Of a DNA stretch of 64,000 nucleotides, positions 1-8,616 are shown in pieces. Position 1 is the stretch's first letter. Every line of letters starts with the position of its first letter. A model generated the notes under the pieces. It was given only the letters and a program-made list of their open reading frames with translations, did not search any database and had not been told where the DNA came from. Source of the stretch: MWCO01 sp964488865 (GTDB lineage Bacteria; Myxococcota_A; Polyangia; Polyangiales; Polyangiaceae); NCBI GenBank assembly GCA_964488865.1, contig CAZAWR010000018.1, forward strand, positions 1 through 64,000. Direction: 5' to 3'. Position numbers and translations under genes: made by a program.

Positions 1-59
1 TTGCCTCCTGTGCGCCGAGACCTTGCCGGTCCGTCGGCCACCTCATCCAATCTGGGATG

Positions 60-191
60 GTGAGTCGGGACGGTGGGTTCGGGAGAACGGGTGAGCCGGG
101 AAGGTGGAATTGAAAGAGGAAGGTTGGGTTGGAGAGAACGTGTGAGCCGGGAAGGTGGAATTGAAGAGGAAGGTTGGGTTGGAGAGAACGG
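60..191. repeat. Imperfect ~51-bp tandem repeat upstream of the dipeptidase-like gene
   Basis: Two near-identical units start at about 91 and 142. Each begins GTGAGCCGGGAAGGTGGAAT and ends GGAGAGAACG, and the second unit lacks one A. A degenerate, shortened unit precedes them at about 60-90. The run is purine-rich on the + strand and I see no gene in it. The rest of 1-317 holds no supported feature apart from the leader of the next gene, which has a weak AAGG about seven bases before its GTG start. Confidence 0.7.
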
Positions 192-317
192 GTGAGGGAA
201 GAACCACGCGCACGTGCGCGACCGGCAGGCCAGCAGTGATTTCTGGGTGCGGCACCCTCGCGGGGCAACTTCGGGTAGGATGCCCGCCCTCAGGAACCCG
301 ACCCCCCAAGGTGCACA

Positions 318-1403
318 GTGACCCAGCTGGAATCCAGCGAACGATACGAGCCCGACGAGCGAACCCTCGCAGGACAGCTAGGCGTTTCCCTCGAGGCCAT
401 GCAGCTCGCCCACCGATGCGAGCTCATCGACCTACACGTCGACTCCCTCATCCCCCATCGCCTCTACGGCTACGACCTGCTGGAGCGCCACAGGGGCGGT
501 CCCCTCGGGAGGCACTTCGTGGGCCACGTCGACGTTCCCCGCGCTATCGATGGCGGGCTCTCAGGGGCGATGTGGTCGATCACCACCAACACCCTGCGCA
601 CGCCGCATGGACGGTGGGAGACGTTTTTGCGCAACCTTCAGCGCATGCGATCGATCTTCGAGCGCTCCGACGGCAAGCTCGCGCTCGTGCGGTCGCACGC
701 GGAGTACCTCGCCGCGCGCGAGAAGGGCGCGATCGCGTCGATGATCGCCATTCAGGGCGCCAATGCCCTCGAGGCCGCCCCCGAAGGCGTGGCGTCCATC
801 CCCGACCAGGCCGTCCTGCGCGTCACCCTCGTGCATCTCAACAGCTCCGTGTACGGCGCCACCTCCGTACCGACCTCGCTCTTCCGCTCCCAGAAAGGGC
901 TGACCGACCGCGGGCGTGAGCTCGTCCGCCAGCTCGACGCCGCCCACTGCTTCGTGGACCTCGCCCACATCCACCCGAAGGGCTTCTGGGACGCGGTGGA
1001 AGAGCACGACCGGAGCCTGCCGCTGATCGTCACCCACACCGGCGTTCACGGCGTGCTGCCCCATTGGCGCAACCTCGACGACGCCCAGGTGAGCGCCATC
1101 GCCGACAGCGGAGGCACCATCGGGATCATCTTCTACCCAGGATACCTCCGTCCCCGCGGAGGACCTCGCGACGCCACCGTGATCGTCGACCACATGCAGC
1201 ACGTCATCGACACGGTCGGGGAAGACTACGTCTCGATCGGCAGCGACTTCGACGGAGCCATCTCACCTCCGCGCGACCTGCCGAGCGCCACCGCGTACCC
1301 GCGCCTCGTCCAGTACATGCTGGACCGCGGGTGGTCGCCCGAGCGCATTCGCAAGGTGCTCGGCACCAACTTCTTGCGCGTGCTCAAGTTGATGAGGCCC
1401 TGA
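318..1403 (+). CDS. Membrane dipeptidase-like (peptidase M19) protein
   Basis: A 361-residue homologue of zinc dipeptidases of the renal/membrane dipeptidase family (M19), which cleave dipeptides with a two-zinc site in a TIM barrel. Visible family marks are the H-x-D pair in LIDLHVDS (H40, D42), a His in VDLAHIHPKGF, a His in LIVTHTGVHG and the late GSDFDG motif near residue 307. The strand usually carrying the metal-bridging Glu (EGG) reads IAIQGANAL here, so that Glu is Gln146. No signal peptide is visible, so a cytoplasmic location is likely. The start is GTG, with an ATG at residue 28 as an alternative. The family assignment is firm, but activity is uncertain because of the ligand change. 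Confidence 0.85.
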   Translation: MTQLESSERYEPDERTLAGQLGVSLEAMQLAHRCELIDLHVDSLIPHRLYGYDLLERHRGGPLGRHFVGHVDVPRAIDGGLSGAMWSITTNTLRTPHGRWETFLRNLQRMRSIFERSDGKLALVRSHAEYLAAREKGAIASMIAIQGANALEAAPEGVASIPDQAVLRVTLVHLNSSVYGATSVPTSLFRSQKGLTDRGRELVRQLDAAHCFVDLAHIHPKGFWDAVEEHDRSLPLIVTHTGVHGVLPHWRNLDDAQVSAIADSGGTIGIIFYPGYLRPRGGPRDATVIVDHMQHVIDTVGEDYVSIGSDFDGAISPPRDLPSATAYPRLVQYMLDRGWSPERIRKVLGTNFLRVLKLMRP

Positions 1404-1462
1404 GGCCGTCAGGCCAGTCCCAAATCAAGCGCTCCGCGGGTCTTTCCAAGGGGCTCGGATGG

Positions 1463-1504
1463 CCCCAAATCAAGCACTGTTATCGAACAACGCTTGATTC
1501 GGGG
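1463..1504. terminator. Hairpin between convergent genes, probable bidirectional terminator
   Basis: Arms CCCCAAATCAAGC (1463-1475) and GCTTGATTCGGGG (1492-1504) pair over 13 positions with one mismatch, around a 16-base loop. The hairpin lies exactly between two converging genes and abuts the stop codon at 1505. No strong U-tract is present. The left arm shares CCCAAATCAAGC with 1419-1430 and with a second hairpin region near 36900. Confidence 0.6.
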
Positions 1505-2995
1505 CTAGTCGAGCGAGGCAGGCTTCTCGTCCGCCGTCGCATGGCAGATCAGCCGAGTCCCCTTGCGCTCGAGCGCGTCCACCATGCGACGGCCCACCTC
1601 GTAGCTGGGGACCTTGGCGCCCAGGAGCTTCGTCCCGGCGCGAGAAAAGGTGATGTACTTCACCCCTTCGAGCCCCTCGACGGACGCGAGCGCCGTCGCT
1701 AGCGCAGGGTTCTTGGCGTCTTGCTCCCCCACGGCCAGCAGGACGACCGGAGTAGGACACAGCGACGAGGCTTCGACGAGCTTGAGCCCTCCGTGGTCCG
1801 GGGGCGAGACCTGCGGCATTTCCGCGACCGGACCTGCGGGCTTCGGCCCAAGCAGCCAGTGGACTTTCCCGGACTTCGCGATCACCCAAGGGGCCCCGTC
1901 CGCGCGCGCCACCACCCTCACCGGGTCCCACGGTGCACCACCCGGAGGCGCATCCGGAAGAGAAACGGATTCCCATCGTCCGGCCTTCGGACGCACGAAC
2001 AGCTGCCCGCCCGCGATCGCCCATAGCTTGCCGCTCGAGGATACCGACAGTCCCGTGAGCGGACCCGACCCAGGCGCCTCGTCCTTGGTCCACGACGTAC
2101 CCTCCAAGTGCGCAAGATACGCGGGCTCCCTCATCCCAACGTAGGCGTTGGTGCCTGAAAGGGCCTCAATCACGAAGTCGTTGCCGCCGGGCGGCGGCGA
2201 CGGCAGCTCGTCGAACTTCGCCTGCCGCGCATAGGGAACCTCCTTCGTGGCTCTCGGAAACCAGTGCTGCACGAGGACCTTGTCCTTGGACGGGCAATAC
2301 CGCCCGACCGCAAACAGGTGCCCGTCGGGCGAGCTCGTCATCGCGCGCGGAACGATGCGCGTCATGCAGTTCCGATCCAACAAGACCCCGTCGTCTCCCT
2401 TCGGCGCCCCTCCAGGGGTGGGAGGCCCACCTGGATTCGTACCCGTACGCTTGAACGACCAGTCGCCCTTCGACCCTCCCCACAAGGCCAACACGCATAG
2501 ATCCCCCCAGCGTCCACCTCCCGGCACCTGGTAGTTCGTCGACTCGCTGTACATCGAGGATCCGTCCCACGACCAGCGGGTCCTCTCCCAGCACGCCGCC
2601 ATCTCGTCGAGCGTTCCGCCAAGACCGGGCAGATACGCCACCGCCGCGTAGGGCCACACGCCCGTCAGATGAAGGTCCGAAACCCCCCGCCGATACAGCC
2701 CCTCCATGATGGCCCAGTCTTGCAGCAGCCGGCCCTTCTCCGTCCGGTACAGCAAGCGTCCCGACAGCACCAACGCCTCGTCGCGACCGATCATCTCCAT
2801 GGGGCCATCGGCCCGCGCCACCGCGTGCAGCGTGACCGTCGTGTCGCCCGGGTCCGCGCCTGTGGCTGCGGGAGTCACGGACGCAGCGCTAGGTGCCGGC
2901 ACTTGACCGGAACGCTCCGGGCTAGGCTTGGGCTTGTCCTCGCACCCGACCAGCACGACGGCGACGACCAGGGGAAAAATGGGGATTCGGCGCAC
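1505..2995 (-). CDS. Predicted lipoprotein of unknown function
   Basis: A 496-residue protein with a lipoprotein signal: VRRIP, a hydrophobic stretch, then lipobox LVGC. It should be exported and lipid-anchored. The GTG start is chosen because AAGGAG lies six bases upstream and it puts the signal peptide at the N-terminus; the reading frame itself stays open further upstream. After a Pro/Ser-rich linker, the body has repeated short stretches with Trp and Gly (for example KLWAIAGGQLF and PWVIAKSGKVHWLLG) that suggest a beta-propeller-like fold. This is an impression, not a domain match. I do not recognise a family. It is convergent with the dipeptidase-like gene and about 95 bases downstream of the next leftward membrane-protein gene. 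Confidence 0.75.
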   Translation of the reverse strand: MRRIPIFPLVVAVVLVGCEDKPKPSPERSGQVPAPSAASVTPAATGADPGDTTVTLHAVARADGPMEMIGRDEALVLSGRLLYRTEKGRLLQDWAIMEGLYRRGVSDLHLTGVWPYAAVAYLPGLGGTLDEMAACWERTRWSWDGSSMYSESTNYQVPGGGRWGDLCVLALWGGSKGDWSFKRTGTNPGGPPTPGGAPKGDDGVLLDRNCMTRIVPRAMTSSPDGHLFAVGRYCPSKDKVLVQHWFPRATKEVPYARQAKFDELPSPPPGGNDFVIEALSGTNAYVGMREPAYLAHLEGTSWTKDEAPGSGPLTGLSVSSSGKLWAIAGGQLFVRPKAGRWESVSLPDAPPGGAPWDPVRVVARADGAPWVIAKSGKVHWLLGPKPAGPVAEMPQVSPPDHGGLKLVEASSLCPTPVVLLAVGEQDAKNPALATALASVEGLEGVKYITFSRAGTKLLGAKVPSYEVGRRMVDALERKGTRLICHATADEKPASLD

Positions 2996-3091
2996 GACGC
3001 GCTCCTTGCGTGGCTCGGGACCGAGCCCGGTGTGGGTGACCCTCGGTCGCAGCCTAGGGCCAAACGGTGCGACGAACAACCAAGCCTGCCG

Positions 3092-5728
3092 TCACGCGCG
3101 GCCGCTTTCGTCCTCCGGCTTTGCGACGGCATCGTGCGAAGGCCGTTGTTCTCCCGGCTCCTCCTTGGCCTCGTCCGTACTGGTCTCCGAAGCCCGCGCG
3201 CCCACGGCTTCGTCTGTCTTTGCGTCGTGCGTTCGGGTTGGTTCCTTCCCAGCATCGTCCGTCTCGGCTTCGTCTCGCTTCGACTTTTTGCGACGCTTCT
3301 TCTTCGGCTGATCCTCCACGGTTTGCTCTTCCGCGTTCGGGAGCGTCACGATCTGGGCAGGCCCACCCGCGATCGCCGGCGTCGCTGCGGGCCACTGCCT
3401 CCACGCGAAGTACGCCATCGGCGCCAGCACGAGGAAGAAGCCCGCCAGGATCACGTTGCTCTGCAGCGTGTAGAGCACGTCCACCTGCCGCTCCGACAGC
3501 GTGGGGTACAGCGCCACGGACATCGCGAGCAGCACCAAGGCCACCCACCCGAACAGGCGCGCGTCCGTGTCCTTTCGGTCCACGGCCAGCAGGGGGAGCA
3601 GGAACACGTAGTGGCAGTAGTAGTTCGCCGGATAGAAGTAGATGGGGATCATCATCAACCCCATCACCGCTGCCTGGTGGTAGTGACGTCGACGGCTTGC
3701 GGCGAACACGAGCCCCGTGAACAGCAGGATGCCGCCGTAGTACAGGGGCTTGCGGCGCTCGAAGGCGGCGAGTTGGTACTTCTGCCAGTCGGTCCAGGGC
3801 TCGAACATCTCGGGGCGGATGACCTGCGCCCCTGTGCGGTGGGACTCGTAGGACAAGACATTGCGCAGGCCGACGTGGTTGACGTTGGGTTTGTCCTGGT
3901 GGATCGAGATCTTGTAGAACCAGTTGCCCCAGGATGCCTGGTAGCCGAAGACCGCGGAGGACAGGGCGATGAGGATCGCGACGCAGGCGGTGGCGCCGGC
4001 GGCGGCGCGCAGGAAGGGGTCCATCTCCTTGCGGAACGTGGGCCACAGCGGCGGGCGATCCTTGGACCGCGCCCAGTCGATGAGCCACATGGCGACCGGG
4101 GCCACGAGGAAGATCGTCGCCAGGGCAGGGAAGCCGCGGATCAAGCCGGCGTAGGCGAGCAGCGCGCCGCCTGCCATCCAGCGTTTCTTGTACAGCGCAC
4201 ACGCGCCGAACCCCACGGCGACCATCCAATCGAGTCGCAAGGTGGAGCCCATCAGGTTGGTGCCGAACCGCGAGAGGTCCGTGGTGCCGAACACGATCGC
4301 CGCGATGAGCGCCACCCGCCACCCGAAGGTTCTCCCCACCACGATCAGCATCGCTATCAAAAACAGAGGGTCGAGCAGCGCAGTGAGCGACAAAGTCAGC
4401 TCGCTCGCCGGCGAAAAGGCCCAGAGCGGGTACGCCCCGAGAATCCACACCGGGGTCGCGTTGCCCCCGTGGTCGCGCAGGCTCCCCAGGTAGCCTCCCG
4501 CCCCCATCACGTCCTGGAAGTACTTCATGTCCTGGCGGAACAGCTCCCACCGCTGGGGCGTGAACCGATCCCGCACCGCGTGAATGTCCGGCATCACGTC
4601 GCCCGCGACCTTCATCTCGTTGTTGTTCAGGTCTCGCAGACGCACGTGCGCGATGCTCGCCTCGCTCACGTTCGGGTTGTTGTCCAGGTACGCCGCCAGG
4701 CTCGCAAGGTACAGACCGTCGAACCGCAGCTCGTGAAAGTACTTCACGAGCGGGAAGTACACGCGCATGTCCCACGGGTGCACGAGGGTTTGGCGACCCT
4801 TCGCCTCGTCGCGGAACTGGGGCATGCCGAAGTTGTAGTAACAGCCCACCGCGAGCACCGCGAGCAGCGCCAGGGTCGCGGTCGTCCACCGCGGGTCCTG
4901 CGGCGAAGACTTTCCCGGGAAGTAGTGCCGGAACACCGCCACCATGGCGACCGCGGCGATGACCGCGCGCAACATCGTGAGCTCGGGCTGGTCGAGCGGC
5001 CACAGCTCGAACAGCTTGACCCCGAGATACAACCCGAACCCGATCGGCAAGGCCACCAGCGCCTTCGTCCACCACGGCGCCCCGCGACGATTGAGGAGAA
5101 GAAACACCGCAGCCACGAACCCGAACAGCTGCATGCGTCGCTGCGCATCCTCGTGGGAAGGCTTGCCCTTGCTCGTCTTCATCGCGGGAGGGAACGGGTC
5201 CGGCGTCTGCGACCACACCGTGACCTCGCCGACGCTGAACCTGCCATCACCCCCGGAGGCCGTCAGCTTGAGGTAGCGCCCGTGTCCGTCGAGGTCCGTG
5301 GCCTTGCGCGTCTGCATCCCCGAGGCGCGCACGGGCCGAGCCGTCCACAGATGCTGGTAGGTCTCCCCGTCGTCGGAGACGTGGATCGCGTAGGAGTCGT
5401 TCGCGTCGCCTTGCACGGACACGGCTCGGATCGGGGTCGACTCTCCGAGGTCGTAGACCACGTACGCATCACGGCTTCGCATCACGGACGTGAGGTTGGT
5501 GCGCCAGTCGTCGCCTTCGACCGGGGCGCGCCCGTCGTTCATGCGGCCGGCGCTGGAGACGCCTGAACTCTCCATGACAGAGCGGGCGGACAGGAGGTTG
5601 CCGGTCGCGGTGCCGCCCGTACCCGGGTCGGACGCACAGGAAGGCAGGACCACCAACGCGAGAGAAGCGAGAAGCACGAGCCTCGCCCACCCTTGGCGGA
5701 CGAGCGCACGCGGCCATAGCGACAACAT
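3092..5728 (-). CDS. Multi-pass membrane protein with N-terminal lipobox and discoidin-like domain
   Basis: An 878-residue protein in four parts. First is a lipoprotein-type signal ending LPSC at about residue 33. Next is a roughly 140-residue domain resembling F5/8 type C (discoidin) carbohydrate-binding modules, with VVYDLGESTPIRAVSVQGD and HGRYLKLTASGGDG as typical strands. Then come about ten hydrophobic segments arranged like a GT-C-type membrane glycosyltransferase, with an acidic/aromatic first loop (PQFRDEAKG, then DMRVYFPLVKYFHELRFDG). Last is a Lys/Arg- then Glu/Asp-rich tail of about 70 residues. The ATG at 5728 places the signal first; an upstream open extension looks non-coding. 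It is divergent from another large membrane protein. Enzymatic activity is inferred from topology only. Confidence 0.75.
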   Translation of the reverse strand: MLSLWPRALVRQGWARLVLLASLALVVLPSCASDPGTGGTATGNLLSARSVMESSGVSSAGRMNDGRAPVEGDDWRTNLTSVMRSRDAYVVYDLGESTPIRAVSVQGDANDSYAIHVSDDGETYQHLWTARPVRASGMQTRKATDLDGHGRYLKLTASGGDGRFSVGEVTVWSQTPDPFPPAMKTSKGKPSHEDAQRRMQLFGFVAAVFLLLNRRGAPWWTKALVALPIGFGLYLGVKLFELWPLDQPELTMLRAVIAAVAMVAVFRHYFPGKSSPQDPRWTTATLALLAVLAVGCYYNFGMPQFRDEAKGRQTLVHPWDMRVYFPLVKYFHELRFDGLYLASLAAYLDNNPNVSEASIAHVRLRDLNNNEMKVAGDVMPDIHAVRDRFTPQRWELFRQDMKYFQDVMGAGGYLGSLRDHGGNATPVWILGAYPLWAFSPASELTLSLTALLDPLFLIAMLIVVGRTFGWRVALIAAIVFGTTDLSRFGTNLMGSTLRLDWMVAVGFGACALYKKRWMAGGALLAYAGLIRGFPALATIFLVAPVAMWLIDWARSKDRPPLWPTFRKEMDPFLRAAAGATACVAILIALSSAVFGYQASWGNWFYKISIHQDKPNVNHVGLRNVLSYESHRTGAQVIRPEMFEPWTDWQKYQLAAFERRKPLYYGGILLFTGLVFAASRRRHYHQAAVMGLMMIPIYFYPANYYCHYVFLLPLLAVDRKDTDARLFGWVALVLLAMSVALYPTLSERQVDVLYTLQSNVILAGFFLVLAPMAYFAWRQWPAATPAIAGGPAQIVTLPNAEEQTVEDQPKKKRRKKSKRDEAETDDAGKEPTRTHDAKTDEAVGARASETSTDEAKEEPGEQRPSHDAVAKPEDESGRA

Positions 5729-5904
5729 GGCGCGCAGTCTGGCATCGACCCCAACCGACTCGCAAGCCACGTTGCCTGCCCGGGCGTCGTGAGCCCCGGT
5801 GACGACCCGTGCGGATCTTGCGTCTTGGGCCAAGCCTGCGGGACCTGGTAGGCTGCCGTCGACCAACCTGCTTGGGTGGGCGCGTCCCATCCCTTTTTTC
5901 GCGC

Positions 5905-7989
5905 ATGACGATCGACTCCAGCTCCCCGCCCTCCGGGACCGGTGACCCGGGCCCCACGGATTCTTCAGCGCCCCGCCCGCCGGAAACCCCGCCTGCGGAA
6001 GAGGCTCTTCCGAAGGAGGTTCCGGCGCCCGCGAGCAAGCGCGCTCGGCGCGAGGAGCCGCCGAGTGAACCGACCGGCCGCGACGCCGTGGCAGGCAAGA
6101 TCCTTCGCACCCTGACCGTGTTCGGCCTGATGGGGTTCTCCCTCGTGCTGTACGTGCAGCAGCTTCGAGGCAGGTGGGTCGACAAGTTCATCGAGAGCAA
6201 CGAGCTCGACATCGGGGCTCGCAACCTGCTGTTGCTGACGCTCGTGCTGGGGGCCGCCCTCGGGTTCGTGGTGCCCGCAGCGTTCCTGCTCTGGAAGCGG
6301 ACGGAGGCGGCCCTCACCCGGCTCAACGTGCTCGCCCGGGTCCTGTCCCCGCTCGTGGTGGTCGGCGCGGCGCCCGGAATCTTCCGCTGGAAGCCCTGGA
6401 TTAAGGAGCCCATCGGCCTGGCCATCACCATCCTGGTGTTCTGCTTCGTGCTCGAAAGGACCCTGCGAATCTCCCTCGAGGCCGTGCCCGAACGCATCTG
6501 GGACAAGCTTCGCGCGCAGATCGACCGGGTCCGCGCCCGCGTCCCTCGCCTGCTGCGCTACGCACCCTTCGCCCTCGTGCTCGCTGGCGCGCTCTTCTAC
6601 GCCTTGTTCATGAGCTACATGGCGCTGCGGCTCCACTGGCGCCTCGAGACCCGCGCCTTCGACCTCGGAGGTTACGACAACCTCTTCTTCAACGCCTTGT
6701 CAGGACACCCCTTCCGCTGCCCCGCCAACGTCATGCCCACCGGCGACTGGTCCTCCCTCAAGGGCCACGCGGAGCTGTCCATCTACGTCCTGCTTCCCAT
6801 CTATGCTCTCTACCCCCGCGCCGAGACGCTCCTCGTCCTGCAGTCCACCCTCATCGGCCTCGCCGCCATCCCCCTGTACCTCACGGTCGCACGCCACACC
6901 CCGCGCATCCTCGCTGCCGTCGTCGCCCTCTGTTACCTGCTCTTCCCCTCGCTGCACGGGGCCAACCTCTTCGACTTCCACATGCAGCCCGTGGCGATCT
7001 TCTTCGTCCTCTGGGTCATCTACTTTGTCGACTCACGACGCTACCTCTGGCTCGCCATCGCCCTCCCCGTCGCCTTGGGCTGTCGCGAGGACATCAGCAT
7101 CGGTCTCACGATCGGCGCCTTCTTCCTCGTCTTCACCGGCTATCGCCCCGTCGCAGGCGTCATCGTCGCTCTCGTCTCCTCCGCCTACTTCTTCACCATG
7201 AAGTTCTACATCATGCCCCTCGTCGGGGAATGGTGGTTCGAGAACATCTACAAGGACCTCTTCCCGCCGGGACAGCAAACGTACTTCGGCGTCGCGAAGA
7301 CCCTGCTCACCAACCCCGTGTACGTGCTGGGCACCCTCCTCACCGAAGAGAAGCTCATCCACACCCTGCGCATCCTGACGCCCGTCTTCTTCCTCCCCAT
7401 CCGGCGCACCTACCTCTGGTGGCTGCTCATTCCCGGGGCGTTCTTCACCATCCTCACCACGGGGTACAAGCCCACCGTGTCGCCGACCTTCCAGTACGTC
7501 GGTCACTGGATCCCGTACTTGTTCGTGGCGACGGGGCTTGCTCTCGCTGCGATTCGCAAGGACGAAGGCAAGGTGCGTCAGGTGTCGGCGGGGATCGTCC
7601 TGGTGGTCGCCACGCTCGCGACGACCTACAACTGGGGCGCGATGTTGCAGAGAAATCACATGGTTGCTGGGTGGGGGCGCGTGGACCTCAGCCCGCTGAC
7701 GGACAAGGACAGGGAGAAGCTGGGCCAGCTGCGGGAGCTCATCGCATTGATCCCTCACGATGCGTCCGTGGGGGCGTCGGAGACCGAGCTGCCGCACCTG
7801 TCCAACCGGGTCACGGTGCAGACGCTGCGATATTCCTACGACAAGCCGGACTACATCCTGTTCCGGACGGGTACCGGCAAGTTCGGGTCGGACCACGGCA
7901 ACAAGCAGATCAAGGAAGGGAAGTACGTGCGCATCGACGGCCGCGGTCCCTTCGTGCTGCTCGAGCGCAAGGACCGGCTCCCGCCGTAG
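5905..7989 (+). CDS. DUF2079 family membrane protein
   Basis: A 694-residue integral membrane protein. A Pro/Glu-rich cytosolic N-terminus of about 60 residues is followed by many hydrophobic segments. The region FDLGGYDNLFFNALSGHPF, the HGANLFDFHMQPVAIFF stretch and the GCREDISIG motif are typical of DUF2079, a family related to GT-C membrane glycosyltransferases whose substrates are unknown. The C-terminal 120 residues look soluble and mixed alpha/beta. The ATG at 5905 is the first start after a non-coding-looking leader. It is divergent from the discoidin-like membrane protein with about 175 bases between starts, so the two may share a promoter region and a surface-glycan role (inference). 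Confidence 0.85.
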   Translation: MTIDSSSPPSGTGDPGPTDSSAPRPPETPPAEEALPKEVPAPASKRARREEPPSEPTGRDAVAGKILRTLTVFGLMGFSLVLYVQQLRGRWVDKFIESNELDIGARNLLLLTLVLGAALGFVVPAAFLLWKRTEAALTRLNVLARVLSPLVVVGAAPGIFRWKPWIKEPIGLAITILVFCFVLERTLRISLEAVPERIWDKLRAQIDRVRARVPRLLRYAPFALVLAGALFYALFMSYMALRLHWRLETRAFDLGGYDNLFFNALSGHPFRCPANVMPTGDWSSLKGHAELSIYVLLPIYALYPRAETLLVLQSTLIGLAAIPLYLTVARHTPRILAAVVALCYLLFPSLHGANLFDFHMQPVAIFFVLWVIYFVDSRRYLWLAIALPVALGCREDISIGLTIGAFFLVFTGYRPVAGVIVALVSSAYFFTMKFYIMPLVGEWWFENIYKDLFPPGQQTYFGVAKTLLTNPVYVLGTLLTEEKLIHTLRILTPVFFLPIRRTYLWWLLIPGAFFTILTTGYKPTVSPTFQYVGHWIPYLFVATGLALAAIRKDEGKVRQVSAGIVLVVATLATTYNWGAMLQRNHMVAGWGRVDLSPLTDKDREKLGQLRELIALIPHDASVGASETELPHLSNRVTVQTLRYSYDKPDYILFRTGTGKFGSDHGNKQIKEGKYVRIDGRGPFVLLERKDRLPP

Positions 7990-8001
7990 GGAGGGTCGCG
8001 C

Positions 8002-8616
8002 ATGCGCGCACGAAACCTCCTCACGTGTCCGTGCTGCGGTCTGGCCGTGGCAGCCTGCCCGGGCGCCGCTACGGTTCGGATCGAGACGCGCGTGCGCGTG
8101 GTGATCGTGTCCCACTGCATCGAGCTGCGCCGAACCTCCAACACGGGCAAGCTCGTGCGCAGGGTGTTGCCCCGCTCCGAGTTGCGCGTACGCGGAGAGC
8201 GGGGTCACCCCTCCGAACCCGTCACGGCGAACCGCAAGCTCCTGCTCTTCCCCGAAGAGGGGGCGCGCGAGCTCGAACCGTCCGATGCCTTGCCGCAGGA
8301 CACGGTCCTCATCGTGCCCGACGGCACCTGGGCCCAGGCGCGCCGCATGGTGAGAAGAGACCCGGTCGTCCAGGGGGCGGAGCCGGTCTCCCTGCCTGCC
8401 GGCAGCCCTTCCCGCTACCGGCTGCGGAATGGCGTCGGCGAAGGGACGCTGTGCACGTACGAAGCCGTGGCGCGCGCGATGGGCATCCTCGAAGGGCCGG
8501 AGGTAGAGCGGGCGATGGACGAGGTGTTCGACCGGTTCGTGCGCACCATGCTGGGCACGCGAGGTCTTGTTCCGCACGTCTGCGAACGTCCCGATTCTGG
8601 TACAAGTGAGGGATGA
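8002..8616 (+). CDS. DTW domain protein, probable tRNA-uridine aminocarboxypropyltransferase
   Basis: A 204-residue DTW-domain protein. The family (including E. coli TapT/YfiP) transfers the aminocarboxypropyl group of S-adenosylmethionine to uridine in tRNA, giving acp3U. Visible marks are an N-terminal TCPCCG cysteine cluster, the RRTSNTGKL segment, the DGTW signature in IVPDGTWAQARRM, and the SRYRLRNG segment that usually follows. Its length is normal for the family. It starts 12 bases after the DUF2079 gene, and its stop overlaps the next ATG by four bases (ATGA), so it is probably co-transcribed with the Cys-rich PHP lipoprotein, although the functions look unrelated. Confidence 0.9.
   Translation: MRARNLLTCPCCGLAVAACPGAATVRIETRVRVVIVSHCIELRRTSNTGKLVRRVLPRSELRVRGERGHPSEPVTANRKLLLFPEEGARELEPSDALPQDTVLIVPDGTWAQARRMVRRDPVVQGAEPVSLPAGSPSRYRLRNGVGEGTLCTYEAVARAMGILEGPEVERAMDEVFDRFVRTMLGTRGLVPHVCERPDSGTSEG

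Noticed and set aside
2669..5566. 965-codon open frame on the + strand
   Set aside because: It lies antisense to the lipoprotein and the discoidin-like membrane protein, is dominated by Arg, His and Val as expected from GC-rich antisense codons, and has no domain.
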